Assembly (NCBI GenBank): GCA_007115705.1
Contig: QXEO01000406.1
Location: 4,964,775 to 5,028,774, forward strand
Direction: 5' to 3'
Length of the DNA stretch: 64,000 nt
Source of the DNA: Dactylis glomerata
Taxonomy: Eukaryota > Streptophyta > Magnoliopsida > Poales > Poaceae
This document shows positions 44,995 through 57,417 of this stretch, one piece after another. The notes below the pieces were generated by a model. It ran no database searches, was not told where the DNA came from, and saw only the letters and a program-made list of their open reading frames with translations. The translations under genes were made by a program, and so were the position numbers. The first letter of the stretch is position 1, and every line of letters begins with the position of its first letter.

Positions 44995-45795
44995 CTACTC
45001 TTCCATGACGACTTCCACTTCTTCAACATGAAGACCATTCTCCTTGAGTAGCCTCTTGTAGTCCTGCAGCTCTTCAGTTAGGTTGTCGACCTTCTCTTGA
45101 AGCTCCCTCTTGTCGGCGCGCAACTTCTCGATCAAGTCATGGTCCGCTTCAAGCTCGAAGTCGTTGCACTCTAACTTCTGCTTCAGCTCTCTAACATCTT
45201 TGTTCCTGGCTTGAATCCTCTTCTCTTGGCTCTTCCGCTGCTTCTCTTGAGTCTCGAACTTCTCCTTCATCTCCTTGATCTTTTCCTCCTGCTACAAGTG
45301 TTGCTTGTCCTTCTCGGCAAGCTGGGCACATAACTCATCGTTCTTAAACATCTCGTTGTACCTCTCAACGTTGATGTCCCTGACAAGATACTCCAACTCA
45401 GCGAGGTGGATGCGCATGGGGCCTTGCTCGTCGTCAGGTAGCATGATGGCCATGCCCTGCTCATCACGTCGACCGTAGAGGTGGGAGTAGTGGTTCTGGA
45501 GCTCGGAGAAGTGACGTCCGCAGAGGCGTGCTATCATCTCTTGCATGAGAAGTTGGGCGCCTATCTTCTTGTTGGTGTGGAAGGTCTTGAGCTTGATAGT
45601 TTCAGTCTTCGGCTCTGTCTCGCGTCCTGGCTGCGTGATGTGGATGACCCAGATGCCCTTCTTGTGAAGCTTGGTCATCTCGCTCCCTCTGATGAACGGG
45701 GTAGGCAGAGACAAGGTAGTGGTGATGTCGATGAGGTGCTCTTCGAAGCTGTACTTCTTGAAGTTGCCGGTCTTGGTGATGCGGAAGGTTGACAT
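44995..45795 (-). pseudogene. Extra ORF upstream of gag, coiled-coil protein
   Basis: ATG at 45795 (MSTFRITKTGNFKKYSFEEH) lies between the primer site and gag in sense orientation; 266 codons with one in-frame TAG at 45292-45294. The N-terminal half is globular-looking (PFIRGSEMTKLHKKGIWVIH, IARLCGRHFSELQNHYSHLY). The C-terminal 100 residues are a charged heptad-like coiled coil (ELKQKLECNDFELEADHDLI, KRELQEKVDNLTEELQDYKR). I find no known domain. Extra ORFs in this position are reported for some plant Gypsy elements, but the role is unknown. Confidence 0.75.
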
Positions 45796-45970
45796 CTTTA
45801 CGTTGGAAGAGGACAAGTTAGTAAGTTTAAAGGAGAAGGAAACTTAGAAAAAGTGTAGAAGAGTTAGAAGTCAAACTATTTCGAAGTGTTAGCAACAAAA
45901 GAAACAAAACAACTCCTAAATTTTTCCTAAGTGTTTTCGTCCAATCCTAGGGTCACGAACCTAAGGGCAA

Positions 45971-45988
45971 CACTTTGCTCTGATACCA
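45971..45988 (-). promoter_or_regulatory. Primer-binding site, initiator tRNA-Met
   Basis: TGGTATCAGAGCAAAGTG on the minus strand, two bases inside the 5' LTR edge. The first 12 nt match the plant initiator tRNA-Met complement. Confidence 0.88.
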
Positions 45989-45990
45989 TC

Positions 45991-48900
45991 TGTAGCGTAC
46001 CTATGTTTTAATTGTGCTAGTCCTGGATCGACTGCTAGCACACACAGTTACAAGATGAAATATCAAGAATACAAAGGTATTTATTACAACGCTTGATCCG
46101 CAAATAACTTAGCCTTTTACAACTCAATAAGGCACAAAGCCACAACCCTATTACAATTCTAAAAATGACTAAGCAAAATAATCTTCAAGTCTTCTTTCTT
46201 CATTGATCCGCAGGCAGACGTGTTGGACAAAGACTCGTGACCGTAGCGCAGAAATCTTCAATCTTCATAGTATCCACCTGCAAGATGATACATTGCAGCC
46301 ACGGAGGGTCAATACGTTGAATGTATTGGCAAATGTCACTTTGGTGGACTCAATGGCACCTACACGTATATGCTCTTTGGCTAGGTGGAGTTTAACTTAG
46401 CAAAAGCAAGCCTTTTTCCTATCTTTGTAAAACTCAAATTTTCCTTAGCAAAATTTTGTCCAGAAGGACCCTTTACTACCCAAGTTCACCCATCAAGTTT
46501 TAACTTAGAGAAATTGGGGTCAGGAGATTCTTGAACAGCTTCAAAGTCATGTCACTCAGAATTGTCCATAACCGGGGACACGGCTAAGTACTTAGTTCTA
46601 AACACTTTGCAAAGGTGGTGCACTTTTCCCACAAGACTTAGTTAACCCGTTTTGCCGTGAGACTCATTTTGTCTCAAACGGCCAAGTGAAAACTAAGACG
46701 AGGCCTTTCAGAAGCATTCCCTCATACCAAACGGACGTGCTCCATCCTACCAATATCTACCACCCTCTGTCCGCCTGGCTTGAGTTCTTGCAGCTTAGTT
46801 GACCAAGAAAGAGCCCATATTGTCATGTGGTTGCACTGGAAGCTTTCACGACTTGAACGTCTCCAATCTCTTTGCTCCTGGGTGGCCTCCCACAAGTGAG
46901 ATACACCCGGTGGTTCAGAGGTTCGATGACATGACCCAGGGAACCACTCAACATAAACCAAACAAAGCCACTTCCACCCAGGTGGTTCATTAACTTAGTT
47001 GTTTTCTTAGTTTTCCAAAAACTTGTTTTCCAACACTTAGCCAAAATCATGTGTTAACCCTTCGCACAACAAGAACAAAAGTAAAGTCCTATAGCAGCAG
47101 CAATTCTACTAGGAGATGCAAAACTAGCTAGCCTAGACTAAACTTAGCACAACTAGCAATTAAAGATAAGAAAACATAAAAGCACCTAATTATGCATCTT
47201 CTACTAGAAAAGCTACAAGACAAAACTTTCAGTAGGACAAGGAAACATGGTGACACTTGCCTTGACGAGGAGAAGAGTTGGTGCACTCGTCACACAGACA
47301 CTCGTTGCACTCAGCACAATCTACACATGAAATTTAGCATCATAAGCACATAACCATCACAAAAACAAACATGAAAAGTAAACATGCATGCAAATGTGTT
47401 TTAAACACTTCAAGGACACTTAGCATGTTTTCTGGTTGTTACTATATGCATGATGATATGAGCAAAATTTTATAGTTATTATAAAGCTTATAACATCAAC
47501 AACACACAATTAGAGGAAAGATACAAACTAAAATTACAAAAGTGATATAAAAGGTTCCCAAAAATAACTTGGTCGTGCTACAGTACTAGGATATAACAGA
47601 GGAACCTAGTCCAAAAGGATTTACTGCAAAAAGAATTTTATAGCTATTTTTAATAGTCAAAACACAAGATTAAAGCTTGCAGCAATTCTCTATTTAAAAA
47701 CATTACTATACACGCTTTTGATACTGTAGTTAAATTCTACACAATTTTCTGAATCTATGGACGCAAAGTTTGCTAAAAACCGACGTGTGGATCTCCAGAT
47801 ATGAGTTTAGCAAGTTTTTAATCCAATCTGTGATTTAAAACGAAATCAAATTCGAAATAAACCAGAGGTCGACACGCGGAGCGTCCCTATTGGACGGTAC
47901 CGCTTCGTTCGGATCGCGAACGAGTGCCGTTGGATCTAAAGAAGATCGTGTGGCTCAGATTGCTCGGTAACGATTCACGTAAGTGATCTAAGATGAACCT
48001 TAAGATTCAGATCTGACGGTCGAAACAAGGAAGAGGAGGGGCTCACCGGAAGGATGTCGCTGGCGAAGTCTCCGCGGTACTGGAGGTCGACGTTGATGGA
48101 GATCTGGGAGTCCTGGTTGACGGCGGAGTATCGGACGACCTTCAGCTCGAGGTGGCAGGGGCGTTGGCGAAGCGGCGTCCTCAAACGCGTCCTGCAGAGG
48201 TGGCCAGAGGCGACTGAAAGTTAAGCCGTGGCTATGCTGCGCAGAGCTCGGGCGAGGGTGACGTGCACACGCGGAGTTGAGAAACAAGGCTCATACCGGG
48301 AGTTTTAGGAGGCCGAGGCGACTTCTGTGGTGAAGTTTCCAGAGACGAGGTGCACGGATGCCTCAGGAATTCCTCGTCGGAGTCCTAGCAGCGGATGGCA
48401 AGATCCAGACGTGAACGGGTGCGGGGTTCTGGAGAAAAAAGGAGGGCGCAAACAATGTCAGGGGAGTGCGCCAGAGCATGGTGAGGAAGAAAGGCCAGGA
48501 AGGAGATCGGGAGAGGGTCGATGATTACCAGAGGCCGACGGTGATCTCCGTTATAGAGGCGGCGCGGCGGCTTTGAGTTGGAGCAGCCTGGCGGCGATGC
48601 GTTTAGGGTTTTGGAGGGGAAGAAGTGCGGGCGGTGAGGGGTTTATATGGTGGGCGTTGCGTGGCAGAGGGGGTAGGGTTTTCGCAACCGAATCGGAGAA
48701 GAAATTGGGAAGATCGCATCGGGTGCGTCGTGTTTGTCTTGGTTCCTCTGGACGGGATGACAAGCGGGACCCAGAGTCAGTGGCTGGAGGGGGAGTCTAA
48801 CGGCCGGGGCCCACGCGTCAGCGGGGGTGGAGAGAGCTGCGGGTACCGATTCGGGCGCGGAGCCGTGCTGGGCCGTGGGCTCTATCTCGGGCTAGACCAA

Positions 48901-49195
48901 ATTGGTTCCCGCGGCCCTTTTGCCTTTTTCTTATTTTCCTTCTCTTTTCTCTTTTGTTTTTCCTTTGAATTTTGCTTGAAACTTGTAAAAACTTCTGATT
49001 TGAATTTAAGTCACACTTTGGAATTTTGTAAAACTTTCTTCTGGTATTTGAAACATACAGGTAAGGTTTTTGATTTAAGAGCAAAACAAAACTTGAAGAA
49101 AAAGTGCAAATGCAAAAATAATGCTATGCATGATATGATGCATGATTTCATGTGAATCTTTATAATTTCTTTCTCCCAAAAATTGGGATGTTACA
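45991..49195 (-). repeat. 5' LTR of the chromovirus
   Basis: 3,205 bp, colinear with 37067-40272. Drives transcription leftwards into the extra ORF and gag. Confidence 0.95.
48642..48647 (-). promoter_or_regulatory. TATA box of the 5' LTR
   Basis: TATAAA on the minus strand in the context CCATATAAACCCCTC, about 550 bp from the outer (transcription-upstream) LTR edge. Confidence 0.6.
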
Positions 49196-49644
49196 GGTTG
49201 CAGAAGAATGAACCATAAGATGAAGGACCTCCAAGGATGTCGACTAAGATGAGGAAATGAAGACAGGAGATCACCTTAACTTGGTCTTCTGATTGACCCA
49301 AATAGTGACCCTTCAGTGTCCAAAGTAGTTCAACAAACTACCTTGGTGGACAAAAGCTCTACAACGGAGGAAAGTTATACTCAGGCAACCACTGAGGGAG
49401 GCTTGATATCCAAGTATGTGAATAGACACCCACCTATTGGAAATGAAGATAGAAAGCTAACTATGGATTCAAAAGATGACCTAGTGCCAAGTCAAACCCA
49501 AGGTGTGCCCCGTCTAAACCCAAAGACCTTGACTGTCCACAAAAGTTTCTTTAAGGGTGGTAGCCCACCAAGGTATCTCAAACCCTTCCTCCTTTATAGC
49601 CTCTCCAAATCTCGGGGGCGAGATTTCTTTTAAGTGTGGTAGTC
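49196..49644 (+). other. 3' internal end of the plus-strand Gypsy host element
   Basis: Continues the element interrupted at 37062. An open frame (49316-49633) without known domain ends at a tract reading GGGGGCGAGATTTCTTTTAAG just before an LTR start, the usual end of a Gypsy internal region. Confidence 0.55.
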
Positions 49645-49935
49645 TGTAACATCCCAAGTTTTTGTTTCAAATTTTGAAATAAAAAAATGTTTTGTTTGTG
49701 TTTATTGAATTTTCACAAAGAATTAAAACTTTTTGGGTTATTAACAGCTTTATTGGAAAACTATTTCAAACTTTCAATTATTCCTTAAAGAACTCTTTTG
49801 AGAAAATAGAATTTCAAATACTATTTTGTATTTGCTCAAACCTATGCAAGCTATTTTGCAAAGGAAATATTTTACCAAATGATTTATAATAAATAAGGTT
49901 TGCATTTCCAAAACTATGTTTGAAAATAAATCTCA
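49645..49935 (+). repeat. Start of the 3' LTR of the plus-strand Gypsy
   Basis: TGTAACATCCCAAG start; homologous to 30616-30915 but with many differences. Similarity is lost near 49935, where other repeats begin. Confidence 0.65.
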
Positions 49936-50934
49936 AGATGGAGACTATTCTATCATCGATGACAGAATAATATTATGTACATATTCTGTACTGCTTGCGA
50001 CACATGTTTGTACTGCTTTATATGATAGAATCGTACTGATCGTTTGCAAATTTTGAACTGCTTGTTTATATCTACGTAGCTATTTATTTGAACTTGTAAT
50101 CCGTTTCTCAGAATTATGCAAATGATATACCGTTGGAAAGCTACGGAAAATCCGCAACTTTTTCATATTAAAACTTTTTTCTAATTTTCAATGGTTTAAG
50201 TTTAATTTTGAAAATCAGAAGCATTCAAAAACACATCTGAAACATATTTTTAACTTATTTTCCAAACCACAAATGAGAATAACGCATATGATACGCCATT
50301 GGAAAGCTATTGAAATTGCGCAACTTTGTTATCTCTGCGAGTTTTTTCAAATTCACCACGCTTTTTGAACAATTTTGAAAATACTGGAATTCGGATCTAT
50401 TCAAAAACGGGCGGACTGTAATTTGAGCAGATTTTCTAAACGATTTGTCAGAATTATGCAAATAATATGGTGTTGGATAGACATGGAGCAGACGCAACTT
50501 TTTCATGTTTTAAGTTTTTCCAAATTCCGCACAGTTTTTGAATAATTTTAAAAATAACGAATTCGGAGATATCCAAAAAAAGATGCAAGGTAATTTGACT
50601 TGAATTTTTAAACCATTTGTCGGAATGGTGCAAATGATATACCGTTGGAAAGCTATGGAAAATGCGCAACTTTTTTATTCCCAATACTTTTGCAAGTTTC
50701 TTACAGTTAAAGAATAATTTATATGATTTTAACGTCATATGATTTGTATTGTTCGCAAGTTAGCGCTTTGAAATTGAGAAACTATACTATTTAATTTGTC
50801 ATGAAAAGCAAAAAGCACTGAAATTAAAGTTTTGTTATACCATACAAATGATCTGTGCCTACTGTAGAGACGATCGGAGCTTCAAACAATATGATTTGCA
50901 TGATATATATCCGTCCCGAGAAAACAGAGTTTCT
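49936..50934. repeat. Degenerate ~170-bp tandem repeats
   Basis: The anchor CCGTTGGAAAGCTA or a variant, followed by GCGCAACTTTTT, occurs at about 50130, 50296, 50470 and 50642: four copies with spacing 166-174 bp. No coding signal. Confidence 0.75.
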
Positions 50935-52368
50935 GTACTTCCCTGGATACATCTTTCATACTTCTTTGTTATACGTTGTTGTACTTCCCGACGGTCTTTC
51001 AGAACTTTTCTGTAAAACAACGATAACTTTATTATACGGTGTCATTTCATTTCTATCGTCACAATATTGTACTTCTCTTTGTTATCATGTTGTACTTCTC
51101 TCCGTTATTATATTGTACTTCTGTCCGTCACAACATTGTACTTCCCTCTGTTATCATATTGTATTTTCCATCATGACTTATTTTTTATGCAAAGTTACAA
51201 GGGGTCGTATACTTCCCTAAACTGAGTATTCGTACTTTTTGTTCTTACTGTTGTGTACTTCCGGTCATCACAATGTTGTTCTTTTGGTTTCACCGTCACA
51301 ATATTATACTTCCCTCCATTATCTTCTTGTACTTCCTATGTTATCATGTTGTACTTCTTTCTATCACAATATTGTACTTCCCTTTGTTATTTATTGTATT
51401 TTCTATCATGACTTATTTTTTATGCAAAATTACAATGGGTCATATACTTCCCTAAACTGAGTATTCGTACTTTTTGTTCTTACTATTGTATACTTCCGGG
51501 CATAACAATGTTGTACTTCCTGTTTGAAAAGTTATTTTTATAGATATTTATGAGAAACCGTGTGTACTCCATTAGACTAGATATTTCCATGATATAGATG
51601 ATTTTATCATTTTTCTAGCACTTCACGTTTAAGTTGCACTTCCAAAAACTAAATATTTGTACTTTTCTTCGTCACCATGTGTACTTACCATAGTCACTAT
51701 CCGTACTTCTTTTATTTTATGGATGATTTTATTATTTGTGCAAACCCTTTGCGGGAATTATGCACTTCCCAAAGTTGAACATCTATACTTCTCATAATTC
51801 CCTACTGAAATTGATAGTCAATATACTTCCTGTAATTCCCTACTGAAATTGATAGTCAGTATACTTCCTGTAATCAGTCGCTGCACTTCTTGAAATTGAA
51901 CACTTGTACTTCCTGATATCTAAGTTTGGTAAATGATTGTTTTTTAATGATTTTCTTTTTTTTATGAACTAATGGAATGTTTCGTTACTAGATGTATTTT
52001 TCGAGTGATTTTTTTTCTTGAATCGCCGCCTTGGCTGTGTGCATTTTTATTTCCTGTCGTCATCGGATATACTTCCCGTACTTCCCAAAGTTGAGGCTCC
52101 GTACTTCCTATCGTCATCGGGTATACTTCCCGTACTTCCTAGAATAGAAGTTTTGCACTTTCTCAATAAAGGAATATGTACTTCCTAATGTTACTATATT
52201 TATTGATGTGGTAGCCTAAGTTTATTTGTGAATTTTCATGGCCACTGTAAGTCTCGAAAGTGAACCTTTGTACTTCCTAATTTTACTATATGTAATTCAT
52301 CATAGACGAATTTAATTATTTTTAATTTCCTATAATTTTGTAGGAGTATGTGTACATACACTAGTAGA
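50935..52368. repeat. GTACTTCC-type degenerate repeats
   Basis: Dozens of variants of TTGTACTTCC, often followed by CT(C/G)TGTTATCATA, at irregular 20-40 bp spacing. A longer block around 51175-51240 (TATTTTTTATGCAAAGTTAC) recurs at 51412-51480. Non-coding. Confidence 0.7.
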
Positions 52369-52640
52369 AAAATGGGCATCGGTCTAAGCCTTTAGTACCG
52401 GTTCCCGTATGAACCGGTACTAAAGGGTGCATTAGTACCGGTTCACTTGCCCAGCCGGTCGAGGAACATCAATACCGGTTCGTTGAGGGCCTTTTGTACC
52501 GGTTTATCTTACGAACCGGTACGAAAGGGTTTCAGTCCAAATTTGAGGCAGAGGTGGGGCCAGAGCTGAACCTTTAGTACCGGTTCATCTGAAGAACCGG
52601 TACTAAAGGGCCTCCGGCCTATTTTCTGCAGCCCGACCTC
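52369..52640. repeat. CACTA left end with subterminal hairpins
   Basis: Terminal CACTAGTAG followed by several 35-40-bp palindromic units of the type CTTTAGTACCGGTTC...GAACCGGTACTAAAG. Such motifs are transposase-binding candidates. Confidence 0.85.
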
Positions 52641-53130
52641 TCTTTCCCTTCTCATTCTCCTCTCTCACATTTTCAAATCTCTATTTTGCACCTCTCACAC
52701 TCCAATAAATCTTCATTTTTCTCCACCATTTTATCAAGATTGACGGCACCCATCTATCTAAGGGTTAGCAATATCATCCTTTCTTCTGGTGTTCCTAATT
52801 TAGCTCATTTCTTTGCTAGTTTAACTCGTATTATTTTTCTAGTGCTAGCAAGGTGTTTGATGAAATGCCTAAGTTAGGGATTTCATTCTTTTTGTATGCA
52901 ATTGAGCTCAAATTAAAGTATGATTTGTAGGTTTTAGTATCGTCCCCGTCCTCACCGCCGTCGATCGCCAGCGTCTTCCCCTAGCCGGCACTGTACCACC
53001 TCGGTGAGCCTCTTTTTTTAATAAAAAAAACTTAGTTTTATGTGATGAACTTGAATATTAATTAAGTTGGTCACTCATATATCCATGATGTTGTGTAATT
53101 AATGATTTTTGATATACTTATATAATGCAG
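52641..53130 (+). promoter_or_regulatory. 5' leader and intron of the transposase gene
   Basis: CT-rich leader, then a possible donor (CTCGGTGAGCC, about 52998-53008) and an AT-rich intron ending TATAATGCAG at 53130, directly before the transposase ATG. No TATA box could be fixed. Confidence 0.45.
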
Positions 53131-56100
53131 ATGAATTGACAATGGATGTACGGTGACCGATGCCATCCCGACTTCATTACTGGCATGCATTATTTTCTCA
53201 ACGTGGCGGAGGCAAACAGGCGGTCGAATGGTTTCATTTATTGTCCATGTAGTTCCTATAGGAATACGAAGGATTACTCTACCTCAAAGACCCTTCACTT
53301 CGACCTGCTTGAGAATGGTTTCATGCCCGGCTATAATTGTTGGACCAAGGACGGAGAAAGAGGGGTTATAATGGAAGGCAACAAAGAAGAAGGGGATAGA
53401 TACAACTATCTTATGTTCACTGAAGACGGTGATAGTAGTATGGGGAAGACGCAGCTGAAGAAGAGCCCATTTTTTATGAGCCCATTTTTGATGACCCCGA
53501 TGACGATTTGGGTCGGGCCATTCTTGATGCAAAGATAAACTGCGGAAGTGAAAAGGAGAGGTTGAAATTGGAGAAAATGTTAGAGGATCACAACAAACTG
53601 TTGTACCCAAATTGCGAAGATGGCCAGAAAAAACTGGGTACCACACTGGAATTGCTGCAATGGAAGGCAGAGAATGGTACTTCTGACAAGGGATTTGAAA
53701 AGTTGCTGAAAATAATAAAGAAGATGCTTCCAGGGGAGAACGTATTGCCCTCTAGTACGTACGAAGCAAAGAAGGTTGTCTTCCCTCTAGGATTAGAGGT
53801 GCAGAAGATACATGCATGCATCAATGACTGCATCCTCTACCGCGGGGAGTACGAGAATTTGAATGCATGCCCGGTATGTGGTGCATTGAGGTATAAGATC
53901 AGGCGAGATGACCCTGGCGATGTTGAGGGCGAGTCCACCCCCAGGAAGAAGGTTCCTGCGAAGGTGATGTGGTATGCTCCTATAATACCACGGTTGAAAC
54001 GTTTGTTCCAAAACAAAGAGCATGCCAAGTTGTTGCAATGGCACAAAGAGGACCGTAAGAAAGATGTGATGCTGAGACACCCCGCTGACGGGTCGCAGTG
54101 GAGAAAAATTGACAGAAAGTACAAGTCATTTTCAGAGGACGCAAGGAACTTAAGATTTGGTCTAAGTACAGATGGCTTTAATCCTTTCGGGGAGCAGAGC
54201 TCCAGTCATAGCACCTCGCCAGTGAATCTATGTATCTATAACCTTCCTCCTTGGTTGTGCATGAAGCGGAAGTTCATTATGATGCCAGTGCTCATCCAAG
54301 GCCCGAGGCAACCCGGCAACGACATTGATGTGTACCTGAGGCCATTGGTTGAAGAACTTTTACAGTTGTGGCGTGAAGAAGGTGTACCTATTTGGGATGA
54401 GCATGAACAAAAGGAATTTAACCTACGAGCGTTGTTGTTTGTAACCATCAATGATTGGCCTGCTGTTAGTAACATTTCAGGACAGTCAAACAAGGGATAC
54501 AATGCATGCACACACTGTTTAGGTGAGACTGACAGTATATATTTGAGAAACAAGAATGTGTACATGGGGCATCATTGATTTCTTCCAAAACAACATCAAG
54601 TAAGAAAGAGAGGAAAGCATTTCAGAGGTGAGGCAGAAGACCGAACGAATCCTACCCGCCCTACTGGGGATGTTATGTATGATATGGTCAAGGATTTAAA
54701 GGTGATCTTTGGAAAGGGTCCTGGCAGACAATCTGTTCCGCATGATGTTGACGGACATGTACCCATGTGGAAGAAGATGTCTATATTTTGGGAGCTACCC
54801 TACTGGAAAATCCTAGAGGTTCACTCTGCAATCGACGTGATGCACGTGACGAAAAATCTTTGCGTGAACCTTCTAAACTTCTTGGGCGTGTATGGGAAGA
54901 CAAAAGATACACCGGATGCACGGCATGACCAGCAATGTATCCATGAAGGAAACAACCTGAATCCAGAGAAGTATCAAGGTACTGCCAGCTACGCTCTTAC
55001 CAAAGAAGAGAAGGAGATCTTTTTTGAAGTCCTGAGTAGCATCAAGGTCCCGTCTGGCTTCTCATCGAATATAAAGGGAATAATAAACATGTCAGAGAAA
55101 AAGTTTCAAAACCTAAAGTCTCATGACTGCCACGTGATTATGACACAATTACTTCCGGTTTCATTGAGGGGGCTTCTATCGGAAAATGTTCGAGTACCCA
55201 TTGTGAAGCTATGTGCGTTCCTCAATGCAATTTCTCAGAAGGTGATCAATCCACTAACTCTACAAAATTTACAGAAGGATGTGGTGCAATGTCTAGTCAG
55301 CTTCGAGTTGGTGTTCCCACCATCCTTCTTCAATATTATGACGCATCTCCTTGTTCACCTGGTCGAAGAGATTAGTGTTCTCGGTCCTGTATTTCTACAC
55401 AACATGTTCCCCTTTGAGAGATTCATGGGAGTCTTAAAGAAATACGTTCATAACCGTGCTAGGCCAGAAGGAAGCATCTCCAAGGGCTATGGAACAGAGG
55501 AGGTCATTGAGTTTTGTGTTGACTTTATTCCTGACCTTAAGCCGATCGGTGTTCCTGAATCGCGCTATGAGGGGAGACTGCGTGGAAAAGGCACGCTAGG
55601 AAAGAAAGCAACAATGTGTATGGACGGACATTCTTTCACTCAAGCACACTACACAATTCTACATAATTCCAGCTTGGTGGCTCCGTACAAAGTGGAACAC
55701 AAGAATATTTTACGCTCTGAATACCCGGAGCAACGTGAAGATTGGATTGATGGAGAACACATGAAGACTTTCGGCGGTTGGTTGCAAACACGTCTCATGA
55801 ATATCACTGATGAAGAACAGCTATACTTGTTGGCCAAGCAACCATCTTCGACTATATCGACATTTCAAGGGTACGAGATAAATGGGAATACATTTTACAC
55901 ATTCGCCCAAGATAAAAAGAGCACCAACCAAAACAGTGGTGTCCGCTTTGATGCAGCAGAGGACAATGGGAAGAAGGTCACATATTATGGGTACATAGAG
56001 GAGATATGGGAATTTGACTATGGACCTAATTTCAAGGTCCCTTTGTTCTGGTGCAAATGGTTCAACCTGAAAAACGGGGTACAGGTAGACCCGCAGTACG

Positions 56101-56462
56101 GAATGACTACAGTGGATCTCAAGAATCTAGGGTACGACACCGAACCATTCGTCCTAGCCAGTGAAGTGGCTCAGGTTTTTTATGTGAAGGACATGTCTAC
56201 CAAACCAAAAAAAAGAAAAGAAAGGAAAGAGGACACATCATACGATGAGCCAAAGCGCCACATAGTTCTTTCAGGAAAAAGAAACATCGTGGGAGTAGAG
56301 GACAAGACAGACATGTCAGAAGATTATAATAAGTTTGATGATATTCCACCCTTCAAGGTGAAAACTGACCCAAGCATCATTTTAAATAATGAAGATTGTC
56401 CATGGTTGCGTCGCAATCAGAAGAAAGGGAAACACAAGAAGAAAACTCAAAAGACTAGATAG
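53131..56462 (+). pseudogene. TNP2-type CACTA transposase
   Basis: Starts at ATG 53131 after a splice acceptor. Domains in order: transposase-associated (WMYGDRCHPDF, FIYCPCSSYRN), Transposase_21 (CPVCGALRYKI, LRFGLSTDGFNPFG, QGPRQPGNDIDVYLRPLVEE), DUF4218-like (SHDCHVIMTQLLPVSLRG, ISQKVINP) and DUF4216-like (YYGYIEEIWEFDYG, VPLFWCKWF), with a basic C-terminus. Lesions: TGA at 53137-53139 (third codon), a one-base loss near 53442-53445, and TGA at 54576-54578 after GHH where relatives have GHRRFLP. Length without lesions is about 1,110 codons, typical for the family. It would bind CACTA ends and excise the element. Confidence 0.93.
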
Positions 56463-56537
56463 GGATCATAACTTGTGTATCTATATGTGGAAATCACTTT
56501 CCCATTTATTTTTGTGTAATGATGTTATTGTATGAGG

Positions 56538-56915
56538 GAAATTTTTCCGAGGCGGAGCTTCCGAAGATGCCGTAGGGCATGAGCACCAACGACATCTTCG
56601 AGAAGCTCCGCCGCGGGAGATTTCCCAACCCTTTACCCAAAACTGTTAGAGGAGATAGAGTCTTTCACGGGCTTGCAGGAAAAATTTTCCGAGGCGGAGC
56701 TTCCGAAGATGCCGTAGGGCGTGAGCACCAACGACATCTTCGAGAAGCTCCGCCGCGGGAGATTTCCCAACCCTTTACCCAAAACTGTTAGAGGAGATAG
56801 AGTCTTTCACGGGCTTGCAGGGAAAATTTTCCGAGGCGAAGCTTCCGAAGATGTCGTAGGGCGTGAGCACCAACGACATCTTCGAGAAACTCCGCCACAG
56901 GAGATTTCCCAACCC
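56538..56915. repeat. 142-bp tandem repeat downstream of the transposase
   Basis: About 2.7 copies: GAGCACCAACGACATCTTCG at about 56580, 56722 and 56864 (period 142 bp). The unit is open in one frame (SFHGLAGKIF-like), but that is a by-product of repetition. It starts 75 bp after the transposase stop. Confidence 0.9.
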
Positions 56916-57417
56916 TGTCCTCCATCCATGGGGATGAAACTCTCCCTACCTTCTAGGTTGGCTTGTTGAGCTGCTTGCCATGGCGTATCGATGCTCCTTT
57001 TATAGGCACGACACCGCTTCTACTTTGTCTTGTTCCTCCGACAGGGGCGTCGTGCGTCCACCCACGTGTCCTTATCTCATCGAGCAGTGCATCCACCCAC
57101 GCATCCTTATCCTGCCGACATCTTTAGTCTTGGTTGCACCCACCAACCGGGACTAAAGGTTACCCACACGTCCTTATCCCACCGACAGTTTTGTTAGATG
57201 ACACAAAAACCACCTTTAGTCCTAGTTGTACGCACCAACCGGGACTAAAGGTTAAATGGTTTCCCGCGCCACTGCGATGCTACCTATTTTCTTCCCGCGC
57301 TTTCCACCGCTTCCCGCCTCCGTCTTCCCGCCATTTTTTCACTATATATATGCAGGCTTGGCCTCCATTTACATGTCACATCTAGACTCATATCTGCAAA
57401 CCTCATCACTCTCTCCC
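56916..57417. other. Spacer with inverted subterminal-like motifs
   Basis: Contains CACCAACCGGGACTAAAGG at about 57142 and 57234, a subterminal motif type of a different CACTA family, and repeated CACCCACG(C/T)(A/G)TCCTTATC segments. TATATATAT at 57343-57351 lies 67-75 bp before the cargo ORF start and may be its TATA box. Confidence 0.5.

Larger units (their letters stand above)
37067..49195 (-). mobile_element. Structurally complete Tekay-type Ty3/Gypsy chromovirus
   Basis: 12,129 bp on the minus strand with two 3.2-kb LTRs, perfect 5-bp target duplication GGTTG (37062-37066, 49196-49200), tRNA-Met primer site, polypurine tract, an extra ORF, gag, protease, RT/RNase H, integrase and a chromodomain-like tail. 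LTR copies differ by a few percent where I compared them, mostly transitions, so insertion is not very recent. Lineage (Tekay/Del type) is inferred from the long LTRs, domain order and C-terminal tail. Confidence 0.93.
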
